DNA of 32,342 nucleotides from Prevotella pallens ATCC 700821 (GTDB lineage Bacteria; Bacteroidota; Bacteroidia; Bacteroidales; Bacteroidaceae): assembly GCF_000220255.1 (NCBI RefSeq), contig NZ_GL982513.1, forward strand, positions 1,177,455 through 1,209,796, read 5' to 3'. The notes beneath the pieces are model-generated. The model saw nothing but the letters and a program-made list of their open reading frames with translations, was not told where the DNA came from and made no database searches. Position numbers and translations under genes: made by a program. Of the stretch, positions 16,336-24,444 are shown one piece after another. Position 1 is the first letter of the stretch; each line of letters begins with the position of its first letter.

Positions 16336-16643
16336 GATAACTTATAAGCTTTCTATTAATAGCTTATAAGCTTTTCGTTGATAGCTTATAAGCTTTCTGT
16401 TGATAGCTTATAAGCTTTTTGTTGATAGCTTATAAGCTTTTTGTTGATAGCTTATAAGCTTTTTGTTGATAGCTTATAAGCTTTTTATTGATAGCTTATA
16501 AGCTTTTTGTTGATAGCTTATAAGCTTTTTGTTGATAGCTTATAAGCTTTTCGTTAATAGCTTATAAGCTTTTTGCTGATAGCTTATAAGCTTTTTGTTG
16601 ATAGCTTATAAGCTTTTTGTTGATAGCTTATAAGCTTTTGTTT
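16336..16643. repeat. Array B: 14 units of a 22-bp tandem repeat with AGCTTATAAGCT core
   Basis: Fourteen consecutive units, each exactly 22 bp, start at 16336 and every 22 bases to 16622. Each has the 12-bp perfect palindrome AGCTTATAAGCT (first unit ACTTATAAGCT) plus a 10-nt spacer of the form TTTTGTTGAT. Variation is limited to a few spacer positions (T/C, G/A) and to GAT versus AAT before the core. Only the outermost units are altered, as expected for an array homogenised by slippage or unequal exchange. Each unit holds one AAGCTT hexamer. There are no unique spacers, so this is not CRISPR. Confidence 0.95.
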
Positions 16644-16901
16644 GTTTGTGTATAGTCTTCGGGCGGTTTAATTGTGGAATGGGGTGCGTATGGGTATGGA
16701 GTTAAGGGAACAAACTATGAGTTTTATGTTCTTATATTATAAATGTTTAAAGGCTATTATTATAATGTTTAAAAGCTATTTATTTGGCTGAAGCGTTGTG
16801 AGGTTCTTTGTTTCTGGTGCTTCTATTTATTTGTTTTTATGAGCTTCTGAGCAGCAATGTTTTATTTCTGCTTTGGTTATATGGCTGTGCGAAAACAAAA
16901 A

Positions 16902-16931
16902 TAGGAAGAAAACTATTTAGCTTTCTTCCTA
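16902..16931 (-). terminator. Intrinsic terminator after maeB
   Basis: A perfect 10-bp stem TAGGAAGAAA (16902-16911) with its complement (16922-16931) and a 10-nt loop. On the minus strand it is followed by TTTTTGTTTTCG, a good U-tract, 26 nt beyond the maeB stop. Confidence 0.8.
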
Positions 16932-16957
16932 CTTGTGTGGAGTTTAATTTCAGACTC

Positions 16958-19249
16958 TTACTTGTTCTTGTTCTTTATTTTCTCAATGTAAGCATCGATG
17001 GCTGCTACTGCCGTGATGTTTACAATGTCGCGAACGGAACATTCGAAGTCGGTGAAGTGGATAGGTTTGTTTAGTCCCATCTGGATAGGACCAATCACTT
17101 CGGTTTCTGGGCTAAAGCCTTGTAGCAGCTTGTAGGCACTGTTGGCTGAAGCAAGATTAGGGAAAATAAGCGTGTTTACACTTTTGCCTTTTAAGCGTGT
17201 GAAAGGATATTTCTCGTCGCGCAACTTCTTGTCTAATGCGAAGTTTATTTGCATTTCGCCGTCAATTAACCAGTCGGGGTGCGTTTCTTGTGTTATGGCT
17301 AATGCCTCGCGCACTTGTTGTGGCGAGCCTCCCTCGTCGCTACCAAAGTTAGAGAACGATACCATTGCCATTACGGGGTCGTCGTTGAAGAATTTCACAG
17401 AGTGGTGAGCAAGGCGCGTTATGTCTACCAGTGCTTCGGCATTTGGCATACGGTTTATCAGCGTATCGGCAATGTAGTAAATGCCACGCTTAGTATTCAG
17501 AATGTGCATTGTGCCGAAGTGTTTGTATTCAGGACGAATGCCAATAACATCTTTTGCAATCTTTATGGTATCGCTGTATTTCGTGTAGAGTCCTGTAATC
17601 ATAGCGTCAGCATCGCCACTCTCAACCATCGCCATACCAAAGTAGTTTCGTTCGTACATTTTGTCGTAAGCCTCATCGAAAGTGTAGCCTTCTCGTGCCC
17701 GTTTTTCAGCCAAGTGTTTTGCGTAATTGGCTCTGCGTCGTTGTTCCTTGTCGGCGCGCATATCAATAAGTTCAATGCCAGTTAGGTCGAGCTTCAGTCG
17801 GTTCGCTATGCGTTTAATGCGGTCGGGGTGTCCCAATAAAATAGGTTGGCAAATACCTTCTTGCTTTGCTTGTACAGCAGCCTTTAGCATATTTTGGTGT
17901 ACACCTTCGGCAAAAACAACTCGTTGTGGGTGGCGTGCAGCAGTTGCGTGTAAATAGCGAGTAAGTTTGGTTTCTTGCCCCAGCATTTGCATTAGGCGTT
18001 CTTTGTATGCATCAAAGTCTTTAATAGGCGTTCTTGCCACCCCGCTATCCATTGCAGCCTTTGCCACAGCGGCACTCACCACAGTAATCAGTCGTGGGTC
18101 TACAGGTTTCGGTATAAAATATTTTGGTCCAAACGTGAGTTCGTTCACGTGGTACACTTCGTTCACAACATCAGGTACAGGCTGCTTAGCCAGTTCGGCA
18201 ATGGCGTGCACGGCAGCAAGCTTCATTTCTTCGTTTATGGCTTTAGCGTGCACATCGAGAGCACCTCTAAAGATGTAGGGGAAACCAATAACGTTGTTAA
18301 TCTGGTTTGGATAATCGGACCGTCCAGTAGACATAATAACGTCTGGTCGTGCTTCTATCGCATCTTCGTACGAAATCTCAGGCACGGGGTTAGCCAGCGC
18401 AAATACGATAGGATTGCTGTTCATAGACAGTATCATCTCTTTTGAAAGGATATTGCCTTTTGAGAGTCCCACAAAAACATCAGCCCCTTTAATGGCTTCC
18501 TCTAACGTGTGTGTGTCTGTACGGTTGGTAGCAAATAGCTTCTTTTGTTCAGTTAAGTTCGGTCGGTCGGCAGTAATAACTCCGTGCGAATCTAACATAA
18601 GAATATTCTCTTTCTTTAAGCCTAAAGCTACATATAGTTTCGTACACGAGATGGCAGCAGCACCTGCTCCATTTACAACAAGTCGAACCTTTGTTATATC
18701 TTTTCCAGCAACCTCGAGCGCATTTTTCAGACCAGCGGCAGATATAATGGCTGTGCCGTGCTGGTCGTCGTGCATCACCGGAATGTCTAACGTGCGTTTT
18801 AGTCTCTCTTCAATAGCAAAACATTCAGGTGCCTTTATATCTTCAAGATTAATTCCACCAAACGTAGGAGCAATCTTTTCAACAGTTTCACAGAATTTGT
18901 CGGGGTCAGTTTCGTTAATCTCTATATCGAAAACATCAATGCCACCATAAATTTTAAATAGCAACCCTTTACCTTCCATAACGGGCTTTCCACTCATAGC
19001 ACCAATGTTACCCAGTCCTAAAACAGCTGTTCCGTTTGTTATAACTGCAACAAGGTTTCCTTTATCGGTATATTTGTAAACGTTGTCTGGATTTTCCTGA
19101 ATTTCTAAACAAGGGTATGCTACTCCAGGCGAGTAAGCAAGACTTAAATCGGTTTGTGTACTGTGAGATTTTGTAGGAATAACTTCTATCTTTCCTGGGC
19201 GACCTTTCTCATGATACGCAAGTGCCGCCTCTTTTGTTATTTTAACCAT
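16958..19249 (-). CDS. maeB: NADP-dependent malic enzyme fused to phosphotransacetylase-like domain
   Basis: Oxidatively decarboxylates malate to pyruvate with NADP reduction; cytoplasmic, 763 aa, the standard MaeB fusion length. The N-terminal malic domain has Y39 (SLAYSPGVAYPC), K94 (VMEGKGLL), E136-D137 (INLEDIKAPE) and D161-D162 (PVMHDDQHGT), the catalytic and metal residues. The NADP-binding loop is VVNGAGAAAI (191-200). From about residue 430 the phosphate acetyl/butaryltransferase-like domain begins (RVVFAEGVHQNM; ending VIGPIQMGLNKPIHFTDF). In known MaeB proteins that domain is regulatory, binding acetyl-CoA, rather than a working transacetylase. The gene is transcribed alone, divergent from the TetR regulator, with its own promoter box and terminator. 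Confidence 0.96.
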   Translation of the reverse strand: MVKITKEAALAYHEKGRPGKIEVIPTKSHSTQTDLSLAYSPGVAYPCLEIQENPDNVYKYTDKGNLVAVITNGTAVLGLGNIGAMSGKPVMEGKGLLFKIYGGIDVFDIEINETDPDKFCETVEKIAPTFGGINLEDIKAPECFAIEERLKRTLDIPVMHDDQHGTAIISAAGLKNALEVAGKDITKVRLVVNGAGAAAISCTKLYVALGLKKENILMLDSHGVITADRPNLTEQKKLFATNRTDTHTLEEAIKGADVFVGLSKGNILSKEMILSMNSNPIVFALANPVPEISYEDAIEARPDVIMSTGRSDYPNQINNVIGFPYIFRGALDVHAKAINEEMKLAAVHAIAELAKQPVPDVVNEVYHVNELTFGPKYFIPKPVDPRLITVVSAAVAKAAMDSGVARTPIKDFDAYKERLMQMLGQETKLTRYLHATAARHPQRVVFAEGVHQNMLKAAVQAKQEGICQPILLGHPDRIKRIANRLKLDLTGIELIDMRADKEQRRRANYAKHLAEKRAREGYTFDEAYDKMYERNYFGMAMVESGDADAMITGLYTKYSDTIKIAKDVIGIRPEYKHFGTMHILNTKRGIYYIADTLINRMPNAEALVDITRLAHHSVKFFNDDPVMAMVSFSNFGSDEGGSPQQVREALAITQETHPDWLIDGEMQINFALDKKLRDEKYPFTRLKGKSVNTLIFPNLASANSAYKLLQGFSPETEVIGPIQMGLNKPIHFTDFECSVRDIVNITAVAAIDAYIEKIKNKNK

Positions 19250-19301
19250 AATATGATTTTAATACTAACTTAATTTCGCGCACAAAAAGCGTGTGGTTGT
19301 G

Positions 19302-19309
19302 CAAAGTTA
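19302..19309 (-). promoter_or_regulatory. Promoter -7 box for maeB
   Basis: On the minus strand TAACTTTG followed by C, 52 nt before the maeB ATG, matches TAnnTTTG. It lies in the 127-bp gap shared with the divergent TetR gene, whose own candidate boxes are about 40 nt away, so a TetR operator here could affect both genes. No clear inverted repeat operator was recognised. Confidence 0.5.
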
Positions 19310-19344
19310 CTAAATTAAAACAATAAAGATAGTGTTAGTGATTT

Positions 19345-19360
19345 TATTTTTGTATTTTTG
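19345..19360 (+). promoter_or_regulatory. Two overlapping candidate -7 boxes for the TetR gene
   Basis: TATTTTTG occurs twice in direct succession (19345-19352 and 19353-19360), each matching TAnnTTTG and followed by T. The second is 16 nt before the ATG. No -33 TTTG is evident. Confidence 0.4.
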
Positions 19361-19376
19361 TACTGCTTAATAAACA

Positions 19377-20006
19377 ATGGTAATGATAATAGAAAATGAA
19401 TATAAAAAAGAGCTAAAAGCAAGAGTACTTTCATTAGCTTCTAAAATGTTCTTTCAATATGGCATTCGTAAAGTGAAAATGAACGATATAGCTGCGCATT
19501 TGAAAATATCGAAGCGAACACTTTATGAAATATATCAAAACAAAGAAGACCTGCTTTATGAGGTTGTGATGATGAATGCTAAGCATAAAAAGGAAGAGAT
19601 AGAGAGGTTTGATAAGCCAGGTCTCAATGTCATCAATATTGTTATGCATATATTACGGCTGCAAACCGAAGAATTTAATAAAGTTAATCCTTTATTCTAC
19701 GAAGAATTAGGAAAATATCCTAAGTTGCAGACTTATTTTGCCGCACGAGAAGAAGAGAAATACGAACAACTTGTTGAATTCATAGAGCGTGGAGTTAGTG
19801 AAGGGTGTTTCTTGTCCAATATAGATATAAAGCTATATAGTAGACTTACTTCAGCTTCTGGCGAATATATAATGACAAATTTTCTATACGATGAGTACAA
19901 CTACAAAGAAATATTAAAAACCTTTATTATGTTCTACATAAGAAGTATTTGTACTGAGAAAGGTATAAAGCTATTAGATAAAGAGATGGCTAATTTCTTC
20001 AAATAA
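19377..20006 (+). CDS. TetR-family transcriptional regulator
   Basis: A 209-aa cytoplasmic DNA-binding regulator. The N-terminal helix-turn-helix is intact: residues about 15-60 read VLSLASKMFFQYGIRKVKMN, then DIAAHLKISKRTLYEIYQNK, then EDLL, a textbook TetR pattern. The remaining helical domain (about 65-205) would bind an unknown ligand and dimerise. ATG 19377 is used; a second ATG two codons later is equally possible. It is divergent from maeB and 38 bp upstream of prmA on the same strand. Likely autoregulation and possible control of maeB are inferred from position only. Confidence 0.9.
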   Translation: MVMIIENEYKKELKARVLSLASKMFFQYGIRKVKMNDIAAHLKISKRTLYEIYQNKEDLLYEVVMMNAKHKKEEIERFDKPGLNVINIVMHILRLQTEEFNKVNPLFYEELGKYPKLQTYFAAREEEKYEQLVEFIERGVSEGCFLSNIDIKLYSRLTSASGEYIMTNFLYDEYNYKEILKTFIMFYIRSICTEKGIKLLDKEMANFFK

Positions 20007-20044
20007 TACTACATTTAAGTATTCTACATAAAGTATTAATTACA

Positions 20045-20917
20045 ATGAGATATATACAAATTACGTTTAAAATAACACCAGATACAGAACTAGCACGTGA
20101 ACTCTTAGTAGCAATGGCAGGTGAAGTTGGTTGTGATTCGTTTTCGGAAGAAGAGAATGTAGTGATGGGCTATTGCCTTGAAAATGCTTTTGAAGAAGCA
20201 GCTTTAAAAGAGGCTATTTCCAACTTTATTCTGCCTAACATAGAAATAGAATACAAAGTAGAGAAGGCAGAAGATAAAAATTGGAATGAAGAATGGGAGA
20301 GAGATAACTTTACTCCTATAATAATCAATAATAATTGCATTATCTGTAGTGTAAAAGAAGAAAATCCATATAGGTTGGTAGAAAAAGTAGAAGGTAGAGA
20401 ACCTTTGCTTGTAAGAATAGATCCGAAGCAGGCATTTGGTTCAGGAACACATGAAACTACACAAATGATAGTATCTCAACTGTTAGAAATGAATTTAAAC
20501 GGGACTAAAGTGTTAGATTGTGGCTGTGGTACAGGTATTCTTTCAATAATTGCAGCCAAGTGTGGAGCCGAAACAGTTTGTGGTTACGATATTGACGAAT
20601 GGAGTGTGAGAAATACAATAGAGAATGCAGAAGCCAACAATGTATCACTTGAAGTAAAAGAAGGCGATAAACAAGTTATAGAGAATTTCTCTGAAAAGAA
20701 GTTTGATGTTGTTGTTGCAAATATAAATCGTAATATCCTGCTTGCTGATATGTCTGCCTTTGTATGTGCAATGAAAACAAAGGGAATATTAATATTAAGT
20801 GGATTTTATGAAGAAGACGTCTCTTTATTAGAAGAAAAAGCACTTAGTCTTGGACTGAGAAAGAGTCAATGTAAAGTGAATCATAAATGGGCGTGTCTGA
20901 CTTTTTATCAATTTTAG
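20045..20917 (+). CDS. prmA: Ribosomal protein L11 methyltransferase
   Basis: SAM-dependent trimethylation of ribosomal protein L11; cytoplasmic, 290 aa, close to the usual length. The N-terminal substrate-recognition domain (about 1-95) is followed by the linker block IDPKQAFGSGTHETTQ (about 125-140), diagnostic for PrmA, then the SAM loop VLDCGCGTGILSI (D158, G160, G162, G164) and VVANINRNIL. The C-terminus (CKVNHKWACLTFYQF) matches the family end, so the 3' end is genuine even though it overlaps the antisense muramidase gene by 74 bp. It follows the TetR gene by 38 bp and may be cotranscribed. Confidence 0.95.
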   Translation: MRYIQITFKITPDTELARELLVAMAGEVGCDSFSEEENVVMGYCLENAFEEAALKEAISNFILPNIEIEYKVEKAEDKNWNEEWERDNFTPIIINNNCIICSVKEENPYRLVEKVEGREPLLVRIDPKQAFGSGTHETTQMIVSQLLEMNLNGTKVLDCGCGTGILSIIAAKCGAETVCGYDIDEWSVRNTIENAEANNVSLEVKEGDKQVIENFSEKKFDVVVANINRNILLADMSAFVCAMKTKGILILSGFYEEDVSLLEEKALSLGLRKSQCKVNHKWACLTFYQF

Positions 20918-21716
20918 GTTTAGGAATAAGCAATTGCATAAGATTATAATACGAACCATTAAAGATATTTAAATCTACATAGCCTTTTATACCAGGAAGT
21001 TTACCTGCATCTGTGTGTTGCCAAAAAAGCCATTTTCCAGGATATTCCATTTTGTCTACATAATAATGAGCAATCCAATATGGATAATCGTCAAAGCGTG
21101 AATCAGACAAATATTGGTCTTTGAATTTATAGAAGGTATAGATAATAGGTTTTACATGAAATTTATCTTCAACAATGTGTAGCCATGTAAGAATATTCTG
21201 TTGAAATTCTCCTGTGCTAATTCCATTTGGTTTTGTTTCTACATCTAATACAGGAGGTAAATCGCCAGGTTCTAAAGGTGTCATAGCTAAATAGAAATAA
21301 GCCTGACGACGAGGTGATGAATTATTGCTCCAAAAATGATAAACACCCCTAATAAGCCCTGCTTCTTTTGCGTTTGCAAAGTTTGAGCGAAAGTTTCGGT
21401 CTACGTGGCTATCACCTTCTGTTGATTTCATAAAAACGAAGCGAACAGGCGATTGGTCTATGAGTGCATTACGCAAACGAGCCCAATTAACATTACCCTG
21501 GTGATGACTAATATCAATTCCATGTATCTCATATCCGTCAGGATAATCTGGATCACCATAAATAGCACGCCAGCGAAAGCCTGATGGAGCAACTAAGAAA
21601 AAATAAAGCCAAAAACAATAAAATAAGGCAATGAATACTCCTCCAATCTGCCATACCCATTTAGGCATTTTATGCAATTTAATGCAAAGTAGATGGATTG
21701 TTTTAGGAATATTCAT
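20844..21716 (-). CDS. Membrane-anchored GH25 muramidase
   Basis: A peptidoglycan hydrolase (N-acetylmuramidase, lysozyme type) of glycoside hydrolase family 25, 290 aa. A basic N-terminus precedes a single hydrophobic segment (about 20-43, WQIGGVFIALFYCFWLYFFLV), predicting an inner-membrane anchor with the catalytic domain in the periplasm. GH25 motifs are GIDISHHQG (D68), FVFMKSTEGD (E100) and PPVLDVETK (D158, E160, the likely catalytic pair), then YWIAHYY, FWQHTDAG and GYVDLNIFNG near the C-terminus. About 20 residues after the GH25 end are encoded across the antisense 3' end of prmA. It is 30 bp downstream of the PPi-phosphofructokinase gene on the same strand and probably shares its transcript. 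A role in wall remodelling is likely; the target is not evident. Confidence 0.9.
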   Translation of the reverse strand: MNIPKTIHLLCIKLHKMPKWVWQIGGVFIALFYCFWLYFFLVAPSGFRWRAIYGDPDYPDGYEIHGIDISHHQGNVNWARLRNALIDQSPVRFVFMKSTEGDSHVDRNFRSNFANAKEAGLIRGVYHFWSNNSSPRRQAYFYLAMTPLEPGDLPPVLDVETKPNGISTGEFQQNILTWLHIVEDKFHVKPIIYTFYKFKDQYLSDSRFDDYPYWIAHYYVDKMEYPGKWLFWQHTDAGKLPGIKGYVDLNIFNGSYYNLMQLLIPKPKIDKKSDTPIYDSLYIDSFSVQD

Positions 21717-21746
21717 TACCTTATTTATATACCATTATATCTTATT

Positions 21747-23405
21747 TCAATAAGTGAAAACATCTTTACCTTGTTCCAATGCCAATGTTCGCGTAGTTTG
21801 GTCGCAAACATCTGATGGTCCCCAATATTGAATAGGTCCAGGATAGATGTAACTAGTCTCTTTAGCCCACTTGTCTCGTAGTTCTACGAATTTTTTGAAT
21901 GGAGCTCCTTCAAGATCAACTAGAGCTTTACGGATAACTGGTTTTAATTCACCATTGCGACGTTCCATATTCATCATCATTGTAATAGGTACACCGCCTG
22001 CAATCCAATTTTCAGCTTTCTCAGTTGTATTCTTAACAATTGCCATATACCCAGTTTTTCCATTAGCAATAAGTTGAGCTGCAGAAGTACCAAGTGCATA
22101 ACAATAGTCAGCATCAAAGTTTGATGGAGCGGCACAGCGTCCTTCATATCCTAAGAAATGATGTATTGTAGCGAAGTGTCCGTTGTATTTACCTTGTTTA
22201 GCCCATTTATTAAGCTTCATTTCAACCATATCAGAAATAAGTCTTTCTGTCTCAATGAGCGAAACTTGAACATTTCCATGAGGATCTCTGTCTAATGATA
22301 ATTGTCTTGCAACTCCATCAGGGAGAGTCTCGAATGTGGCTTTATTTTCTTCAGAGAGATGGTCTATAATATAAGCTCGTTGTGCTTCAATGTCAAGATC
22401 CTTATAATCGTTTCCATGTTTTGCTAATAAGTCGTTTAATTCCCCAATAAGTCTACCAATAGAAGGAATAAATTCTATAAGCCCTTCTGGAATTAAAACG
22501 ACTCCATAATTACGTCCATCTTGTGCACGGCGTGCCACAACCTTAGCAATATCTTCAATTATGTCGTTCAGAGATAAATCTTTTGTTTCTATCTCTTCAG
22601 AGATTAAACAGATATTAGGTTGTGTTTGTAAAGCACATTCAAGTGCAATATGTGAAGCTGAACGTCCCATTAATTTAATGAAATGCCAATACTTTCGTGC
22701 AGAGTTACAGTCGCGTGCAATATTTCCTATTAACTCAGAATAGGTTTTAGTAGCGGTATCAAAACCAAACGAAGTTTCTATTTGGTTATTTTTTAAGTCG
22801 CCATCAATAGTTTTAGGACAACCGATAACTTGTATTCCATAATTTTTTGCAGCGTAATATTCTGCAAGAACGCACGCATTAGTGTTTGAATCGTCACCAC
22901 CAACAATTACAAGAGCTCGAATGTCAAGTTCTCGAATAATCTCTAATGCTTTTTCGAATTGTTCTTCTTTCTCTAGTTTAGTACGTCCAGAACCTATTAA
23001 ATCAAATCCGCCTGTATTTCTATATTTATTAATAAGCGTTTCTGTAATTTCAATATAATTATGATTTACTAAGCCTTCAGGTCCCATTAGGAAACCAAAC
23101 AAACGATTCTCTGGGTTTAACTTTTTAACCTCGTCATATAAACCAGATATAACGTTATGTCCACCAGGAGCCTGTCCGCCAGATAATATTACTCCAACAT
23201 TTATTCTAACTGAGTCTTGCTTCTCAGCAGGTACGAACTCTACAAGAGGCATACCATAGGTGTTGGGAAATAAATTCTTAATTTCTTTATGATTATCTAC
23301 GCTTTGAGTTGGTTCTCCCTCTTTAATCTTCACAGCACTTTTAAGTGCCTTTGGAAGTTTTGGTTTATAAGTTGCGCGTTCCTTTTGTAAAGCACTCGTT
23401 TCCAT
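21747..23405 (-). CDS. pfp: Diphosphate--fructose-6-phosphate 1-phosphotransferase (PPi-PFK)
   Basis: Reversibly phosphorylates fructose 6-phosphate using pyrophosphate; a cytoplasmic glycolytic/gluconeogenic enzyme, 552 aa as in the long PfpB-type class. GVILSGGQAPGGHN (71-84) is the phosphate-donor loop. GGDDSN (169-174) has Asp where ATP enzymes have Gly. PKTIDGD (197-203) has the lysine (K198) typical of PPi use and the catalytic base D201. MGRSASH and EGRCAAPSNFD are further family blocks. The extra N-terminal segment of about 65 residues is normal for the class. A -7 box lies upstream, and the GH25 gene follows by 30 bp. Confidence 0.95.
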   Translation of the reverse strand: METSALQKERATYKPKLPKALKSAVKIKEGEPTQSVDNHKEIKNLFPNTYGMPLVEFVPAEKQDSVRINVGVILSGGQAPGGHNVISGLYDEVKKLNPENRLFGFLMGPEGLVNHNYIEITETLINKYRNTGGFDLIGSGRTKLEKEEQFEKALEIIRELDIRALVIVGGDDSNTNACVLAEYYAAKNYGIQVIGCPKTIDGDLKNNQIETSFGFDTATKTYSELIGNIARDCNSARKYWHFIKLMGRSASHIALECALQTQPNICLISEEIETKDLSLNDIIEDIAKVVARRAQDGRNYGVVLIPEGLIEFIPSIGRLIGELNDLLAKHGNDYKDLDIEAQRAYIIDHLSEENKATFETLPDGVARQLSLDRDPHGNVQVSLIETERLISDMVEMKLNKWAKQGKYNGHFATIHHFLGYEGRCAAPSNFDADYCYALGTSAAQLIANGKTGYMAIVKNTTEKAENWIAGGVPITMMMNMERRNGELKPVIRKALVDLEGAPFKKFVELRDKWAKETSYIYPGPIQYWGPSDVCDQTTRTLALEQGKDVFTY

Positions 23406-23454
23406 CTTCTAATCTTTTTAAACAGTTATTATTGAAACAATCTAATTACTGTTG

Positions 23455-23462
23455 CAAAAGTA
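23455..23462 (-). promoter_or_regulatory. Promoter -7 box for pfp
   Basis: On the minus strand TACTTTTG followed by C, 49 nt before the pfp ATG, matches TAnnTTTG. The -33 element is not convincing. Confidence 0.45.
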
Positions 23463-23532
23463 ATGTTTTAGATTGACAATTAGGCATAAATGCTGCTAAA
23501 ATAAGAAATAATACTAATTTTCTTGATACATA

Positions 23533-23564
23533 TTTGTTTTTGCAGTTTTTTTATATTATCTTTG
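23533..23564 (+). promoter_or_regulatory. Bacteroidetes-type promoter for the rightward acyltransferase/amidase operon
   Basis: TTTG at 23533-23536, a 20-nt spacer and TATCTTTG at 23557-23564 match both boxes. The predicted leader is about 35 nt and includes AAAGGAAAG. Confidence 0.7.
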
Positions 23565-23606
23565 ACTCATCAAAATAAATAAAAGGAAAGATAATTCTAT
23601 AAAAAG

Positions 23607-23879
23607 ATGGGAAATAAAAGAAATTTAAAACGTTTAATAAACGGAATTTGTGGTAGTTTGTTTACTGAAACTATAGCCGCATCACTTTATGGGGATAATA
23701 CGAACAAGGAAGAGATAGATGCTTTATTAACCTCTATTGTTCTTTTACGTAGTGAATATGTTAGTCGTATTTCGCATGTTGAGCCTGGTATGAGTGCAAA
23801 AATATATTTTACTGATTTGAGGAAGAAATTTGATGCAGAAACAAACGAAATAATAGATCAGATTAGTAATTTAGTATAA
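23607..23879 (+). CDS. Small protein of unknown function, 90 aa
   Basis: I do not recognise a family. The protein is soluble and helical-looking with no signal or membrane segment: a basic start (MGNKRNLKRLINGICGSLF), a middle DNTNKEEIDALLTSIVLLRSEYVSRI, and an acidic C-terminus (FDAETNEIIDQISNLV). It is the first gene after a good promoter and ends 4 bp before the acyltransferase start, so it is almost certainly expressed and translated with that gene. Coding is supported by its operon position and the tight junction. Confidence 0.75.
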   Translation: MGNKRNLKRLINGICGSLFTETIAASLYGDNTNKEEIDALLTSIVLLRSEYVSRISHVEPGMSAKIYFTDLRKKFDAETNEIIDQISNLV

Positions 23880-23883
23880 CAAT

Positions 23884-24444
23884 ATGCTTAAAAAACTTGC
23901 TTCATGGCTTCTTTATAAACAATTAAAATGGAAGAAGAAAGTTACAATTGCTTTTCCTGACAAATTTATAATTTGTCTTGCGCCACATACCAGTAATTGG
24001 GATTTTTTCTTTGGACAACTCTACGGGAAGGCTGAAGGTATACGAAGTAATTTCTTAATGAAGAAAGAATGGTTCTTTTGGCCTTTAGGTATGTTTTTAA
24101 GGAGAATGGGTGGTATTCCTGTGTTTAGAAGTAAACATACTAGTATGACGGATAGATTAGCAGATTATGCATTAAAGACAGATAAATTTGGTTTATGTAT
24201 AACCCCGGAAGGAACTCGTTCATTAAATCCGGATTGGAAGAAAGGTTTCTATTATATAGCATTAAAAGCTAATATTCCAATTCTTCTTTACGGATTGGAT
24301 TATAAAACAAAAACGATAGAATGTACGCAATCTATTGTGCCAAGTGGAGATATTGAAGCTGATATGAGAACTATTAAACTCTATTTTAAGAATTTTAAGG
24401 GAAAGCATCCTGAATCATTCACTATAGGAGAGGTAGGCGAATGA
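23884..24444 (+). CDS. PlsC-like 1-acylglycerol-3-phosphate acyltransferase family protein
   Basis: A membrane-associated lipid acyltransferase of 186 aa. It has the HX4D catalytic motif as HTSNWD (H35, D40), the FLMKKEWFFWPLG block, GGIPVFRSK (about 76-84) and TPEGTRS (107-113, acceptor phosphate binding). It lacks the long N-terminal membrane region of classical PlsC; this short form, with HTSNWD, is common in Bacteroidetes. The acceptor may be lysophosphatidate or another lipid. It follows the 90-aa gene by 4 bp, and its stop overlaps the next start as ATGA, so translation is coupled to the amidase-like gene. Confidence 0.88.
   Translation: MLKKLASWLLYKQLKWKKKVTIAFPDKFIICLAPHTSNWDFFFGQLYGKAEGIRSNFLMKKEWFFWPLGMFLRRMGGIPVFRSKHTSMTDRLADYALKTDKFGLCITPEGTRSLNPDWKKGFYYIALKANIPILLYGLDYKTKTIECTQSIVPSGDIEADMRTIKLYFKNFKGKHPESFTIGEVGE

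Larger units (their letters stand above)
16168..16957. other. 790-bp intergenic region between maeB and the MATE gene
   Basis: It contains the MATE promoter box near its left end, the 14-unit 22-bp array in the middle and the maeB terminator at the right. The stretch 16644-16900 has only T-rich low-complexity sequence, and short open frames there look like chance. No gene is supported. Confidence 0.6.

Noticed and set aside
16336..16643. CRISPR array
   Set aside because: Units are 22 bp in total with repeated, not unique, 10-nt spacers and a palindromic core. No cas genes are in the window.
18414..18950. 178-codon plus-strand ORF inside maeB
   Set aside because: Antisense shadow of the conserved malic domain with no recognisable protein features.
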